Positions 9,037 through 16,928 of a stretch of DNA of 64,000 nucleotides are shown here, one piece after another. The position numbers were made by a program, and so were the translations under genes. The stretch lies in NCBI GenBank assembly GCA_021413885.1, contig JAIOPM010000031.1:62001-126000 (forward strand), given 5' to 3'. How positions within the stretch are numbered: position 1 is the stretch's first letter; each line of letters begins with the position of its first letter. Below the pieces are notes generated by a model, which was not told the origin of the DNA, made no database searches, and was given only the letters and a program-made list of their open reading frames with translations. This DNA comes from Planctomycetota bacterium (GTDB taxonomy: Bacteria > Planctomycetota > UBA1135 > GCA-002686595).

Positions 9037-9816
9037 TCAGCTGCGCGCGACTTCGAACTTCGCGTGGGGGATCATCCACTCGTAGAAGCGTTCGCGCTTC
9101 AGCGGGCGTTCCTTCATCCACGACGTGTCGGGCGGCGGCAGGCGCAGCAATTCGCGCGCGGAGAGGAAGCGCGGCATCGGTTCCTCGCTGACCGTGCCCT
9201 TCGCGGTGCGCCAACGCACGACGCGACGTTCTTCGATGCGCGCGATCACCGCGTTCGTCAGACGGCAATCGCCGGCGACGTAGTCGAGCACGCCTTGGTG
9301 GTTGCCGCGCGCCCATTCCTTCGGTGCGTCGGCGCCGAGCATCAGCTTCTTCTGCGGGAGCCCCAGCCCTTCGGCGACTTTCGCGAGCCCGATCAGGAAG
9401 CCGCGCTGTTGGAAGAACTGGAACATCGGATCGATCATGTCGAGCGCGACTTCGGCGGCGAGCGCGTAATCGCCCGCGGTCTCGCCGAGCGCTCGTGCAT
9501 CGAACGACACGCCGTTCCACGCGCAGACTTGCACGCCGGAGCGTTGCGCGTCGCGCAGGAACGCGAGCACGTCGCGCGCGTGGCTCTTCGAAAGACACCG
9601 CGCGGGCTTGCCGTCGGCGCCGATCTCGTACCAGTGGCGCACTTCGTCGCGGTCGGTGGCGATCGCGACGACGGCGAGGTCGAAAGGCGCGTGGGCCCAC
9701 AGGTCCTGGCCGGGTTGGAGGTCGAAGACGCTCGCGAGTTCGAGGTCGAAGCTGAGGCGTTTGGCCGCGGGCGGCGGCTTGGGCGCGAGTTCCGGGAAGA
9801 GCGTCGGCGTGTTCAC
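9037..9816 (-). CDS. Predicted DEDD-type 3'-5' exonuclease (PolB-exonuclease-like)
   Basis: A 259-residue RNase H-like fold protein. The DEDD residues can be placed: SFDLELASVFDL supplies D24 and E26 (ExoI), AWNGVSFDARAL the second Asp (ExoII), and YVAGDCRLT the third Asp with an upstream Tyr (ExoIII, DEDDy-like). Such stand-alone proteins resemble the proofreading domain of family-B polymerases and probably digest ssDNA or RNA 3' ends. The C-terminal ~60 residues (RFLSARELLRLPPPDTSWM onward) are specific to this subgroup. The start is GTG 9816. It is preceded on the same strand by the SGNH hydrolase gene, 91 bp away. Confidence 0.75.
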   Translation of the reverse strand: MNTPTLFPELAPKPPPAAKRLSFDLELASVFDLQPGQDLWAHAPFDLAVVAIATDRDEVRHWYEIGADGKPARCLSKSHARDVLAFLRDAQRSGVQVCAWNGVSFDARALGETAGDYALAAEVALDMIDPMFQFFQQRGFLIGLAKVAEGLGLPQKKLMLGADAPKEWARGNHQGVLDYVAGDCRLTNAVIARIEERRVVRWRTAKGTVSEEPMPRFLSARELLRLPPPDTSWMKERPLKRERFYEWMIPHAKFEVARS

Positions 9817-9907
9817 GAAAAGAGTGTGACGCCCAAGAGCCTCGGACCGCGCATCTTTCTCGAATCGCTGAGTGTCGAGCCGCGCGCGTGCCCGTCGACG
9901 CGACGAG

Positions 9908-11218
9908 TCAGCGGAATTGGATCGCGGAACTCGTCGTCAAGATTTCGCCGTTCGCGTCGACGAACACGACGCAGCCCACGAGCGGCGTGACGTTCTCGGT
10001 CGCAGGCAGGAGCTCGATCCGACCGTTGCCCGTCGCGTCGAGCTGCACCGTGTACTCGGTCGCGTGGCGCGCGGAGTCGTTGAGCAGCTCGCCGCGCGCC
10101 AACTTCACGCGCGCGGTCGCGTTCTGCTTGCCGACCGGACGCACGATGCCGGAGACGAAACGCACCGTCGCCGCGCCGGTCGCGTTCGACAACATCAATT
10201 GCGCGGTCAGGCCGGGTTGGAACTCGATCCGCACGCCGCGCAGGCGACCTTCGTCGTTCCAGAGCTCGACCTTCGGCGGCCGCGTCGTCGGTGCGTCGAG
10301 CGGCTCGAGCACGTTCGCGATCGGCGCGGCGTCGATCACGTGCTCGTCGACCAGCGCGTTGAACACCGCGCGCGCGACGATCGCGTAACCGACCGAGCGC
10401 AGGTGCGCATCGGGATACTCCACCCCGTCGCGGCCGAAGCGCTTGAGCGCCGGCTTCATCACTTCGCGCAAGTCGACCACGCGCGCGCCGGTCTGCGCGC
10501 CGACTTCGAGCGTGAGCTTGGTGACGAACTCCATCGTCGAGAAGTCGTCGAAGTACGTCAGCAGGATCGGTTTCGCGCCGCCGTCGCGCACGGTGTCGAC
10601 GATCGCGCGCAGCGATTCGCGGGTCCAGCGTTCGATCGACGGCCCGTCCGGCGTGCCCCACACCATCGCGAACTTCGGCGCGTCGGCGATCCGCGACACG
10701 CTGTCCGGATTCGCTTTCTTCTCTTCGACGGCGGACGTCTCGCGCACGTTCGACCACGTGCGCCGCACCATGCGGACGAAGCGCGAGCGCTCGAGCAACT
10801 TGGACGAGGAATCGTCCGGCCGCACCTGGTTGCGGTCGTTGACGCCGACGAGCACGACCACCGCTTTCGGCTGGTAGCGCTCGAGGTCGTCGACGAGCTC
10901 GTTGCGCACCACCCACGATGGCTTGCCCGGCACGCCGCGGTTGACGACGCGCGCGTCGGCGACGCCGTGCTCGCGCAACAACGTCTCGAGCTGGCCGGGA
11001 TACGCCTCGTCGGCGTCCAAGTGGAGCCCGAACGTGTTCGAGTCGCCTTGGCAGACCACCAACGCCTGGCCGGTCCCCGCGCGATCGCCCTGGACGAACG
11101 CCGCGCCGACGCGCAGCAGCACCTCGAGCACCACCGGCACGAGCACGATGCCGAGCGCGAGCGCCAACGATCGCCGCCGCCAGGCCGAAGGTCGGCGGGG
11201 ACTGGGTCGTGAAGTCAC
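9908..11218 (-). CDS. Membrane-anchored SGNH/GDSL hydrolase
   Basis: A 436-residue protein. An Arg-rich N-terminus and one hydrophobic segment (SLALALGIVLVPVVLEVLL) act as signal anchor. The SGNH hydrolase domain then starts with block I VVCQGDSNTFG (nucleophile S60), NRGVPG, block III GVNDRNQ and block V DAHLRSVGY (catalytic Asp/His). A ~150-residue C-terminal domain (after ~285) is beta-rich and probably binds substrate. The family includes esterases, lipases and polysaccharide O-acetylesterases; the substrate here is unknown. The GTG start at 11218 has no Shine-Dalgarno, but a TAGACT hexamer ends 6 nt upstream (11225-11230), so it may be leaderless. Confidence 0.8.
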   Translation of the reverse strand: MTSRPSPRRPSAWRRRSLALALGIVLVPVVLEVLLRVGAAFVQGDRAGTGQALVVCQGDSNTFGLHLDADEAYPGQLETLLREHGVADARVVNRGVPGKPSWVVRNELVDDLERYQPKAVVVLVGVNDRNQVRPDDSSSKLLERSRFVRMVRRTWSNVRETSAVEEKKANPDSVSRIADAPKFAMVWGTPDGPSIERWTRESLRAIVDTVRDGGAKPILLTYFDDFSTMEFVTKLTLEVGAQTGARVVDLREVMKPALKRFGRDGVEYPDAHLRSVGYAIVARAVFNALVDEHVIDAAPIANVLEPLDAPTTRPPKVELWNDEGRLRGVRIEFQPGLTAQLMLSNATGAATVRFVSGIVRPVGKQNATARVKLARGELLNDSARHATEYTVQLDATGNGRIELLPATENVTPLVGCVVFVDANGEILTTSSAIQFR

Positions 11219-11224
11219 GGCACC

Positions 11225-11230
11225 AGTCTA
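11225..11230 (-). promoter_or_regulatory. Candidate -10 (TAGACT) for the SGNH hydrolase
   Basis: TAGACT on the minus strand, six bases before the GTG start, with no Shine-Dalgarno between. The position fits a -10 box of a leaderless transcript. No -35 is evident. Confidence 0.35.
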
Positions 11231-11240
11231 AACGCCTGGG

Positions 11241-11660
11241 CTACGCCGCGTGGAGCAGCGTGTGCAACCGCATGATCATCGCGCGGTCCGGATCGAGCTC
11301 CAACGTCGGGTACGCCTTCGCGAAGACCGACCAACGGGCGTCGGCCCAACGCTCCGAGAGCGCGATCGGCGGCAAATCGTTCTGGGTGCGGAAGCCGAAC
11401 GCCCACTCGATGACTTCCTCGTCGCCGACGACCCAACGGGCCGGCATCTGGAGATCGATCAGGTCGAGCGGACGATCGAGGCCGATGTCGTCCATCACTT
11501 CGCGGCGGATGGCGCTCTCGAGCTTCTCGCCGAAGCCGATCGAGCCTTGGACCGGACCCCAGAGGCTCTCGGGGATCGATTGCCGGAGCAGGAGGTACTC
11601 GGGCTGGCGTCCGCGCATGCTGAAGACGAAGACCTTGATGCGGTGCAGCAGGTCGGTCAT
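11241..11660 (-). CDS. NUDIX hydrolase
   Basis: A 139-residue Nudix protein beginning MTDLLHRIKVFVF. The Nudix box is clear: GSIGFGE then seven residues then REVMDDIGL, matching G-x5-E-x7-REU-x-EE-x-GU with both metal-binding Glu of the EE pair replaced by Asp. It is followed by the WAFGF and W-A-x-W segments common in dATP/NTP-pyrophosphatase-like members (NudB-like). It should hydrolyse a nucleoside diphosphate linked to another moiety with Mg2+. A GTG at 11717 would add 19 residues but has no ribosome site, so ATG 11660 is preferred. The stop is 22 bp before the SGNH hydrolase start. Confidence 0.85.
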   Translation of the reverse strand: MTDLLHRIKVFVFSMRGRQPEYLLLRQSIPESLWGPVQGSIGFGEKLESAIRREVMDDIGLDRPLDLIDLQMPARWVVGDEEVIEWAFGFRTQNDLPPIALSERWADARWSVFAKAYPTLELDPDRAMIMRLHTLLHAA

Positions 11661-11786
11661 CGCGTGGCTCTCGTGGCTTCCTGTGAGGTGAAGGTGGGCA
11701 GTCCCGTTCTCCTTCACCGTTATCGTACTTCGGCCAGCCGTCGCGAGTCGGATTCCGAACTTCCTTCATCGTCCCGTTCGACGCAT

Positions 11787-11792
11787 TAGCAT
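11787..11792 (+). promoter_or_regulatory. Candidate -10 (TAGCAT) for folC
   Basis: TAGCAT ends 8 nt before the folC ATG and no Shine-Dalgarno intervenes, so the transcript would begin at or very near the start codon. No -35 hexamer is visible. Confidence 0.4.
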
Positions 11793-11800
11793 CTCGCTCC

Positions 11801-13117
11801 ATGTCGGAGTCGGCAGAGCCTTCCGGTCGGCGCGTCGCGCGCGTGATCGCCGAGCTCGATCAGCTGATCAACTGGGAGCGGCGCAAGCGCGCGAGCGCGG
11901 AGGCGATGCGCTTCTCGATCGAGCCGGCGCGCGATCTCCTGCGGCGCCTCGGCGATCCGCACCGGACGATGTCGGTGGTCCACGTCACCGGGACCAAGGG
12001 CAAGGGCTCGACCGCGGCGTTGATCGCGGCCGGCTTGTCGCGCGCGGGGTGTTCGACGGCGCTCTACACGTCGCCGCACGTCGAACGCTTGAACGAACGT
12101 CTGCGCTTGGACGGACGGGACGTCGAGGACGAGCCGTTCGCTGACGCGGTCGAACGCACGCTCGCGGTCCGCGACGCCGCGCTCGCCGACGGAGGCCCGG
12201 GGGCGGACGCGACGTGGTTCGACCTCGTCACCGCGGCGGCGTTCGCGGCGGCGGCCGACGCGCGCGCGAAGTGGCTGGTCGCCGAAGTCGGCCTCGGCGG
12301 CAGGCTCGATTCTACCAACGTCGTCGAGCCCGAGGTTTGCGTGATCACGCAGGTCGAGCTCGAGCACACGGCGATCCTGGGCTCGACGCGCGCGGCGATC
12401 GCGCGGGAGAAAGCCGGCATCTTGAAGCGCGGCGCGAGTTTGGTGACCACGCTCGCGGCCGACGACGAAGCCGGCGCGGTCGTCGCGCGCATCGCGAGCG
12501 AGCTCGAAGTGCCGATCATCCGCGTCGCCGGCGACGCGCGTTCGATCGGCGCTCGCAATCGCGCATTGGCGGACGCGGTGCTCGACGAGCTCGGTCGCCG
12601 CGGCCGGCGCGCGGCGAACGGTCGACCGCTCTCGCGCGCATTCCTCGACGACACGACCGCCGCCGCCGCCGCGTTGCCGGGACGACTCGAAGTCCGCGAA
12701 ACGGACGGCGTGACCGTCGTGCTCGACGGTGCTCACGTGCCCGAGAGCGTCCGCGACGTCGTCGCCGATCTGCGCGCGCGGCGAGGCACGTCGGGAAAGA
12801 CCGTCGCCGTACTCGGGATGGGGAGGGACAAGGACCTCTCCGGGATGCTCAAGGCGCTTTCGCCGCATGTCGAAAGAGTCGTCTGCACGTCCGTGGGCAC
12901 CGATCTGCACTACACACCCGAAGAAATCGCCGGTGAGGCGCAGCGACTCGGTCTGGCGGCGGAAACCGCTGCCGAGCCTACGACGGCATTGACCCGAGCT
13001 CTCGCGTTCGCGCGCGAAGCTCGCACCGATCTCTGGGTGCTGGTGATCGGCTCGCTCTACCTGGCGGGCGCCGTTCGGCCCGCGCTCGTTCGCGTACGAC
13101 CGGAACGCCCATGCTGA
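11801..13117 (+). CDS. folC: Bifunctional folylpolyglutamate / dihydrofolate synthase
   Basis: A 438-residue Mur-ligase-superfamily enzyme. It adds glutamate to dihydropteroate (dihydrofolate synthase) and to folates (polyglutamylation) with ATP in the cytoplasm. Landmarks are the P-loop VHVTGTKGKGSTAALI, YTSPHVERLNERLRLDG, EVGLGGRLDSTNVV, EHTAILGSTRAAIAREKAGI and the C-terminal LDGAHVPESV and VLGMGRDKD segments. Length and motif order are normal for FolC. The gene lacks a Shine-Dalgarno and has TAGCAT close to the ATG. Its stop lies inside the first codons of the next gene (ATG at 13111), a 7-nt overlap, so the downstream protein is translationally coupled. Confidence 0.92.
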   Translation: MSESAEPSGRRVARVIAELDQLINWERRKRASAEAMRFSIEPARDLLRRLGDPHRTMSVVHVTGTKGKGSTAALIAAGLSRAGCSTALYTSPHVERLNERLRLDGRDVEDEPFADAVERTLAVRDAALADGGPGADATWFDLVTAAAFAAAADARAKWLVAEVGLGGRLDSTNVVEPEVCVITQVELEHTAILGSTRAAIAREKAGILKRGASLVTTLAADDEAGAVVARIASELEVPIIRVAGDARSIGARNRALADAVLDELGRRGRRAANGRPLSRAFLDDTTAAAAALPGRLEVRETDGVTVVLDGAHVPESVRDVVADLRARRGTSGKTVAVLGMGRDKDLSGMLKALSPHVERVVCTSVGTDLHYTPEEIAGEAQRLGLAAETAAEPTTALTRALAFAREARTDLWVLVIGSLYLAGAVRPALVRVRPERPC

Positions 13118-13617
13118 CGATCGTCTCCGACCTCATCCTGACCGACTCGTTCCTGATCAAGGGCGAGATCGACCAGAAGTACGCGCGCCTCTCGCAGGTG
13201 CTCGACGAGTACCGCCGCTACTTCCTGCGCGTGCGCAACGCGACGCTGATCGATCTCAACACTTGCGATCGGATCCAGACGCCGCTGTTGCACGTCAACA
13301 TGGACGAGATCCTGCTCGCCCACGAGTTCCTCGACACCGCCGGCGATCCGAACAAGGCCGACATCTACAAGGGCGTCAAGTTCCATCAGGTCCGCGTGTT
13401 CTTCACCGGCCACCTCAACATCGAGGTCGGCGGCGAAGTGCGGCCCGGCAGCTACGAGGTCGACGACCGCGCGACGCGGCGCTTCTTCGTAATCAAGTCG
13501 CCGCAGCTGCGCGGCTTCAACGCCAAGGAAGACAACGATCTGAAGCTCTTGACCAAGCTCCCGTACGCGATCGTCAACAAGACGCGCCTGTCGTACATCT
13601 ACGACTTCAACGAGTGA
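13111..13617 (+). CDS. Conserved protein of unknown function overlapping folC
   Basis: A 168-residue cytoplasmic-looking protein with no signal peptide or membrane segment. I do not recognise a named domain. The sequence has many charged residues and beta-strand-like segments such as LNTCDRIQTPLLHVNMDEI and FHQVRVFFTGHLNIEVGG. The middle (NMDEILLAHEF) and the end (YAIVNKTRLSYIYDF) look conserved rather than low-complexity. It starts within folC (7-nt overlap), so its synthesis is probably tied to folate metabolism or simply to the same mRNA. Two Cys-free halves suggest a small beta-rich binding protein, but this is a guess. A short GC hairpin lies just past the stop. Confidence 0.8.
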   Translation: MLTIVSDLILTDSFLIKGEIDQKYARLSQVLDEYRRYFLRVRNATLIDLNTCDRIQTPLLHVNMDEILLAHEFLDTAGDPNKADIYKGVKFHQVRVFFTGHLNIEVGGEVRPGSYEVDDRATRRFFVIKSPQLRGFNAKEDNDLKLLTKLPYAIVNKTRLSYIYDFNE

Positions 13618-13623
13618 GCGGCC

Positions 13624-13640
13624 GCGCGGGATTTCCGCGC
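13624..13640 (+). terminator. Weak hairpin after the folC operon
   Basis: GCGCGG and CCGCGC form a 6-bp stem around a 5-nt loop a few bases after the stop at 13617. There is no T-run, so it is at best a weak or factor-assisted terminator or an mRNA 3'-end stabiliser. Confidence 0.3.
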
Positions 13641-13717
13641 CTCGGTTAGAGTGAGCGACCTCCGCGACGGCGCGTGCCGTCGCGTTCGAACCAAGAGTCC
13701 CTCACGGAGGCAGTTCC

Positions 13718-13765
13718 ATGACGTTCGCCGAGTCTGTCGCCGTCGTCGCCTCCGTCCGCGCCTAA
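13718..13765 (+). CDS. Possible 15-residue leader peptide
   Basis: ATG 13718 to TAA encodes MTFAESVAVVASVRA. A perfect GGAGG (13706-13710) sits 7 nt upstream, better than for most real genes here, and a 5-bp hairpin starts at the base after the stop. The peptide is rich in Val and Ala but lacks a run of one amino acid, so classical attenuation is not obvious. It may be a leader peptide for the downstream rsgA gene, an unrelated small protein, or chance. Confidence 0.35.
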   Translation: MTFAESVAVVASVRA

Positions 13766-14003
13766 CCCGAGTCCTCGGGCCGCGCGACGGAGCGCCACTG
13801 CGCGCAGCGTTGCTGCGACGCTCGGGATCCGTCCGTAGTCGGACCCTTCGAGCGTCCCTTCGCGCGCGCTCCGCTCGCGGCTTTTCTCGAGGCCGTCGAA
13901 GCCGGCGTTGCAGCCGACGCGCTCGCACGTACGCCTTCGACTCGTTCCTCGCGACGGCCGCGCCGACCTGACGACGACGCACCGAACAACATGAGGAACT
14001 TCA

Positions 14004-15098
14004 GTGGAACGAAGCGACAAGGATGCAGTGCGAGCGAAGCTCGCGCGCTCGATCGGCAAGGAACCGACGTACGAGGAGAAGAAGCGACGCAAGGAGCGCG
14101 CGAAGCAGCGACGTTCGCTCGGGCGGAAGCGTGAAGCGCCGACGCTCGACGACGACGAGGAGCCGCGGCCCGGGCGACCGCGACGCACGGCGCATGGGAA
14201 CGACGCGACGCGCGACGGTTGCGTCGTCGGCATCGTGCGCGCGAGCGTGCGTGTGCGCGTCGACGGCGTCGAGGTCGATGTCGCGCCGCCGCGCGAGTTG
14301 GCGCTCGCGATCGGCGATCGCGTGCGGCTCGCGGAACGCTCCGGCCGGATGCGCATCGTCGAACTCGAACCGCGGCGAACGAGGCTCGCGCGGCCGGATC
14401 CCGCGGATCCGCGGCGCGAGCTCGTGCTCGCCGCGAACGTCGATGTCGGCGTGATCGTCGCGTCGGTGGTCGCACCGCCGCTCGTCGCGGGGTTGGTCGA
14501 TCGGCTGCGGCTCGCGCTCGAACGCGGCGGCGTGCGCGCGTTGGTCGCGGTCAACAAGGTCGAACTCCTGCGCGAAGGCGGCGCCGAAGCCGAGGAACTC
14601 GACGCGCTCGTCGCCGAGTGGCGCGCGCTCGACCTCGACGTGCACCGCGTCTCCGCATCGACGGGCGTCGGCCTCGAAGGCTTGCGCGCGTCGCTCGACG
14701 GGCGCACGTCGGTGCTCGTCGGCCACAGCGGCGTCGGCAAGTCGTCGCTCGCCAACGCGCTCGCGCCGCACGCGGAGCTCACGGTCGGCGAACTCGCCGT
14801 CGGCGCGAACCGCGGGCGGCACACGACGACCGCGGGGCGCATGCTCGAGCTCGGAGCCGACACCTGGCTGATCGACACGCCCGGTGTGCGTCAGTTCGGC
14901 CTCGCGGGTTGGACGGCGGCCGACGTGCGCGCGGCGTTCGCGGACTTGGCTTCGTTCGCGAGCGACTGCCGCTTCCGCGACTGCACGCATCTCGTCGAGC
15001 CCGAGTGCGCCGTGCGCGCGGCGGTCGAACGCGGTGCGCTCGGCGCGCGACGTTTCGAGAGCTACGCGCGCATCGCGCGTTCGCTCGCGAGCGACTGA
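14004..15098 (+). CDS. rsgA: Ribosome small-subunit-dependent GTPase A (first copy)
   Basis: A 364-residue circularly permuted GTPase that checks late 30S ribosome assembly. The order is G4 (VNKVE), G5 (SAS), G1 P-loop (GHSGVGKSS, ~residue 240), then G3 (DTPG), as in RsgA/YjeQ. An N-terminal OB-fold region precedes this, and a C-terminal zinc site (CRFRDCTH..C) follows. The first ~70 residues are an unusual Arg/Lys-rich extension (KKRRKERAKQRRS), probably rRNA-binding. The start is GTG 14004, with GAGGA 7 nt upstream. It is tail-to-tail with a second, quite different RsgA 37 bp away. Confidence 0.9.
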   Translation: MERSDKDAVRAKLARSIGKEPTYEEKKRRKERAKQRRSLGRKREAPTLDDDEEPRPGRPRRTAHGNDATRDGCVVGIVRASVRVRVDGVEVDVAPPRELALAIGDRVRLAERSGRMRIVELEPRRTRLARPDPADPRRELVLAANVDVGVIVASVVAPPLVAGLVDRLRLALERGGVRALVAVNKVELLREGGAEAEELDALVAEWRALDLDVHRVSASTGVGLEGLRASLDGRTSVLVGHSGVGKSSLANALAPHAELTVGELAVGANRGRHTTTAGRMLELGADTWLIDTPGVRQFGLAGWTAADVRAAFADLASFASDCRFRDCTHLVEPECAVRAAVERGALGARRFESYARIARSLASD

Positions 15099-15135
15099 AG
15101 CACGGCGAAAGAGAATCGGACGGCGGGGACGACGC

Positions 15136-16101
15136 TCAGCCGGCGTCTTCGCCGTCCGCGTCGGCGGCTTCCGGCGCGGCATCGAGATCCGGGAGCTCCT
15201 TGATCTCGTTCATCAACTCCAAGTAGCTCGCATAGCGCGTCTCCGCGAGCTCGCCGCGATCGAGCGCGGCCACCACCGCGCAGCCGGGCTCGGAGACGTG
15301 CGTGCAGTCGGGGAAGTGACAACCCGCTTGGCGCGCGACGAGCTCGGGGAAGACGCCGCGCAGATCCTGTTGCGTCGCACCGTGCAGGCGGAACACGCGG
15401 ATGCCCGGCGTGTCGATCACCACGCCGCCGAACGCGAGCTTCAGCAACTGCGAGTGCGTCGTCGTGTGCTTGCCGGCGTCCCAGTACTTGCTGACCTTGC
15501 CGACTTTCAGCAGCAGGCCCGGTTGGATCGCGTTCAACAAGCTCGACTTGCCGACGCCCGAGCCGCCGTACATCGCCGACACGCGGTTCGCGAGCGCCGC
15601 GTGCAACTCCGCGATGCCGCGGCCGTCGAGCGCGCACGTCTCGAGCACTTCGACATCGGCTTGCAGGTAGCTCTCGTGCAGCGCCGCGATCTCTTCCTCG
15701 TCGGCGAGGTCGACTTTGTTGAGCACCAACGTCGCCGGGATGTCGTGCCACCTCGCGGCCGCGAGGATGCGGTCGGCGCGGTTCGACGAGAACGGCGGCT
15801 TGCGCACCGACGCGACGACGAAGAGGCGTTCGACGTTCGCGAAGAGCACTTGCTCGCGCGGATCGTGCGTCGACGCGAGGCGCCCGAGGTAGTTCTTGCG
15901 CGGCAGGACTTCCTCGAGCGTCGCGGGATCGCTTGCGAGGTCGACGTTCACCCAATCGCCGACCGCGACGGGATTGGTCTGGCCGGTGGCGATCTCGAAG
16001 AGCTTGCCGCGCAAGGCCGCGAGCAGGATCCGACCGCCGACGTCGACGTGCACGACTTTGGCATCGGTGCGGACGACGCGGCCTTTCTCGATCGATGACA
16101 T
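15136..16101 (-). CDS. rsgA: Ribosome small-subunit-dependent GTPase A (second copy)
   Basis: A 321-residue RsgA of more ordinary build: N-terminal OB fold (KGRVVRTDAKVVHVDVGG), G4 LNKVD, P-loop GGSGVGKSSLLNA, switch KHTTTHSQL, G3 DTPG and zinc motif CHFPDCTHVSEPGC. It lacks the basic N-terminal extension of the other copy and ends in an acidic tail (Asp/Glu/Ala). Upstream, a TAGCAT hexamer (plus coordinates 16127-16132) overlaps the TATGCT of the divergent methyltransferase gene, so the two share a compact promoter. Sequence divergence from the neighbouring copy argues against recent duplication. Confidence 0.92.
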   Translation of the reverse strand: MSSIEKGRVVRTDAKVVHVDVGGRILLAALRGKLFEIATGQTNPVAVGDWVNVDLASDPATLEEVLPRKNYLGRLASTHDPREQVLFANVERLFVVASVRKPPFSSNRADRILAAARWHDIPATLVLNKVDLADEEEIAALHESYLQADVEVLETCALDGRGIAELHAALANRVSAMYGGSGVGKSSLLNAIQPGLLLKVGKVSKYWDAGKHTTTHSQLLKLAFGGVVIDTPGIRVFRLHGATQQDLRGVFPELVARQAGCHFPDCTHVSEPGCAVVAALDRGELAETRYASYLELMNEIKELPDLDAAPEAADADGEDAG

Positions 16102-16125
16102 GAGCGAGCGCGAACGGCTCGCGAC

Positions 16126-16132
16126 TATGCTA
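16126..16132. promoter_or_regulatory. Overlapping divergent -10 boxes (rsgA / trmH-like)
   Basis: The heptamer TATGCTA reads as TATGCT on plus (11 nt before ATG 16143) and TAGCAT on minus (25 nt before ATG 16101). Both fit TAnnnT -10 boxes; -35 elements are not apparent. Confidence 0.4.
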
Positions 16133-16142
16133 CTGGACCTCG

Positions 16143-16928
16143 ATGACGGAACGGCCGATCATCCGCTCGATCAAGAACCCCGCGCTGCAACGCGCGCGCG
16201 AGGTGCTCGGCGGGCGTGACAAACGAGCGCTGGCGCTCGAAGGCGATCGCTTGATCGACGACGCGGCGCGCGCTGGGTTCGCGTTCGAGTTGGTGTTCGT
16301 CGCCGAGGAACGCGAGGAACGCGCGCTCGAACTCGAACGCCGCGGCTTGAACGTCGAACGCGTGGCGGGGGAGACGTTGGCGCGCGTGTCAAACCTCGCG
16401 ACGGCACCGGGCGTGCTCGCGATCGCGTCCGCGCCGGCGGAGCGCGCGCTAGAGCGGCTCGCGGTCGACGCGCGCACGCTGTTGCTCGCGATCGCCGGCG
16501 TCGCGGATCCCGGCAACCTCGGCGCGTTGGCGCGCAGCGCGGAAGCCGTCGGCGCGAGCGGGATCGTCGTCGTCGACGGCGGCGCGAGCCCGTGGAGCGA
16601 CAAGGCGTTGCGCGGATCGATGGGGAGTTTGCTGCGCGTGCCGGTTTTCAACGCGCGCGACGCGGCGTCCGCGGCGCGTACGCTCGCGGCGCGCGGAGTT
16701 CGCGGTGTCGCGGCCGCGACGCGCGGCGGCGGCGACTACCGCGCGTTCGATTGGAGCCGACCGCTCGTCCTGTGGGTCGGTTCGGAGACCGGCGAGTTGC
16801 CGGCGGGACTCGACGGCGTCGCGCGCGTCTCGATCCCGATGCAAGGCGCGGTCGAATCGCTCAACGTCGCGGTCGCGACGTCGCTGTTGCTCTTCGAAGC
16901 GGCGCGCGTGCGCGAGGTCGAGCGATGA
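16143..16928 (+). CDS. TrmH/SpoU-family RNA 2'-O-methyltransferase
   Basis: A 261-residue SPOUT methyltransferase that uses SAM to methylate ribose 2'-OH in tRNA or rRNA. The N-terminal substrate-binding domain starts SIKNPALQRAREVLGG and includes the EGDRLIDDA motif. The C-terminal SPOUT knot has GVADPGNLGALARSAEAVGASGI, LWVGSETGELP and IPMQGAVESLNVAVATS, all diagnostic. Which nucleotide is modified (23S G2251-like or a tRNA) cannot be told. There is no Shine-Dalgarno, and TATGCT lies 11 nt upstream. The stop overlaps the rarA start (ATGA). Confidence 0.9.
   Translation: MTERPIIRSIKNPALQRAREVLGGRDKRALALEGDRLIDDAARAGFAFELVFVAEEREERALELERRGLNVERVAGETLARVSNLATAPGVLAIASAPAERALERLAVDARTLLLAIAGVADPGNLGALARSAEAVGASGIVVVDGGASPWSDKALRGSMGSLLRVPVFNARDAASAARTLAARGVRGVAAATRGGGDYRAFDWSRPLVLWVGSETGELPAGLDGVARVSIPMQGAVESLNVAVATSLLLFEAARVREVER

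Larger units (their letters stand above)
13618..14003 (+). other. 386-bp gap with serial hairpins and a short ORF
   Basis: The only gap above 300 bp in the window. Besides the weak terminator hairpin it holds a TAGAGT -10-like hexamer (13647-13652) and a 15-codon ORF with a strong Shine-Dalgarno. Three small perfect hairpins follow at 13766-13779 (CCCGA/TCGGG, directly after the ORF stop), 13803-13817 (CGCAGC/GCTGCG) and 13831-13844 (GTCCG/CGGAC). After 13850 I see no further regular structure before the rsgA start. The arrangement would suit a regulated 5' leader or a small RNA, but no known family is recognised. Confidence 0.4.
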
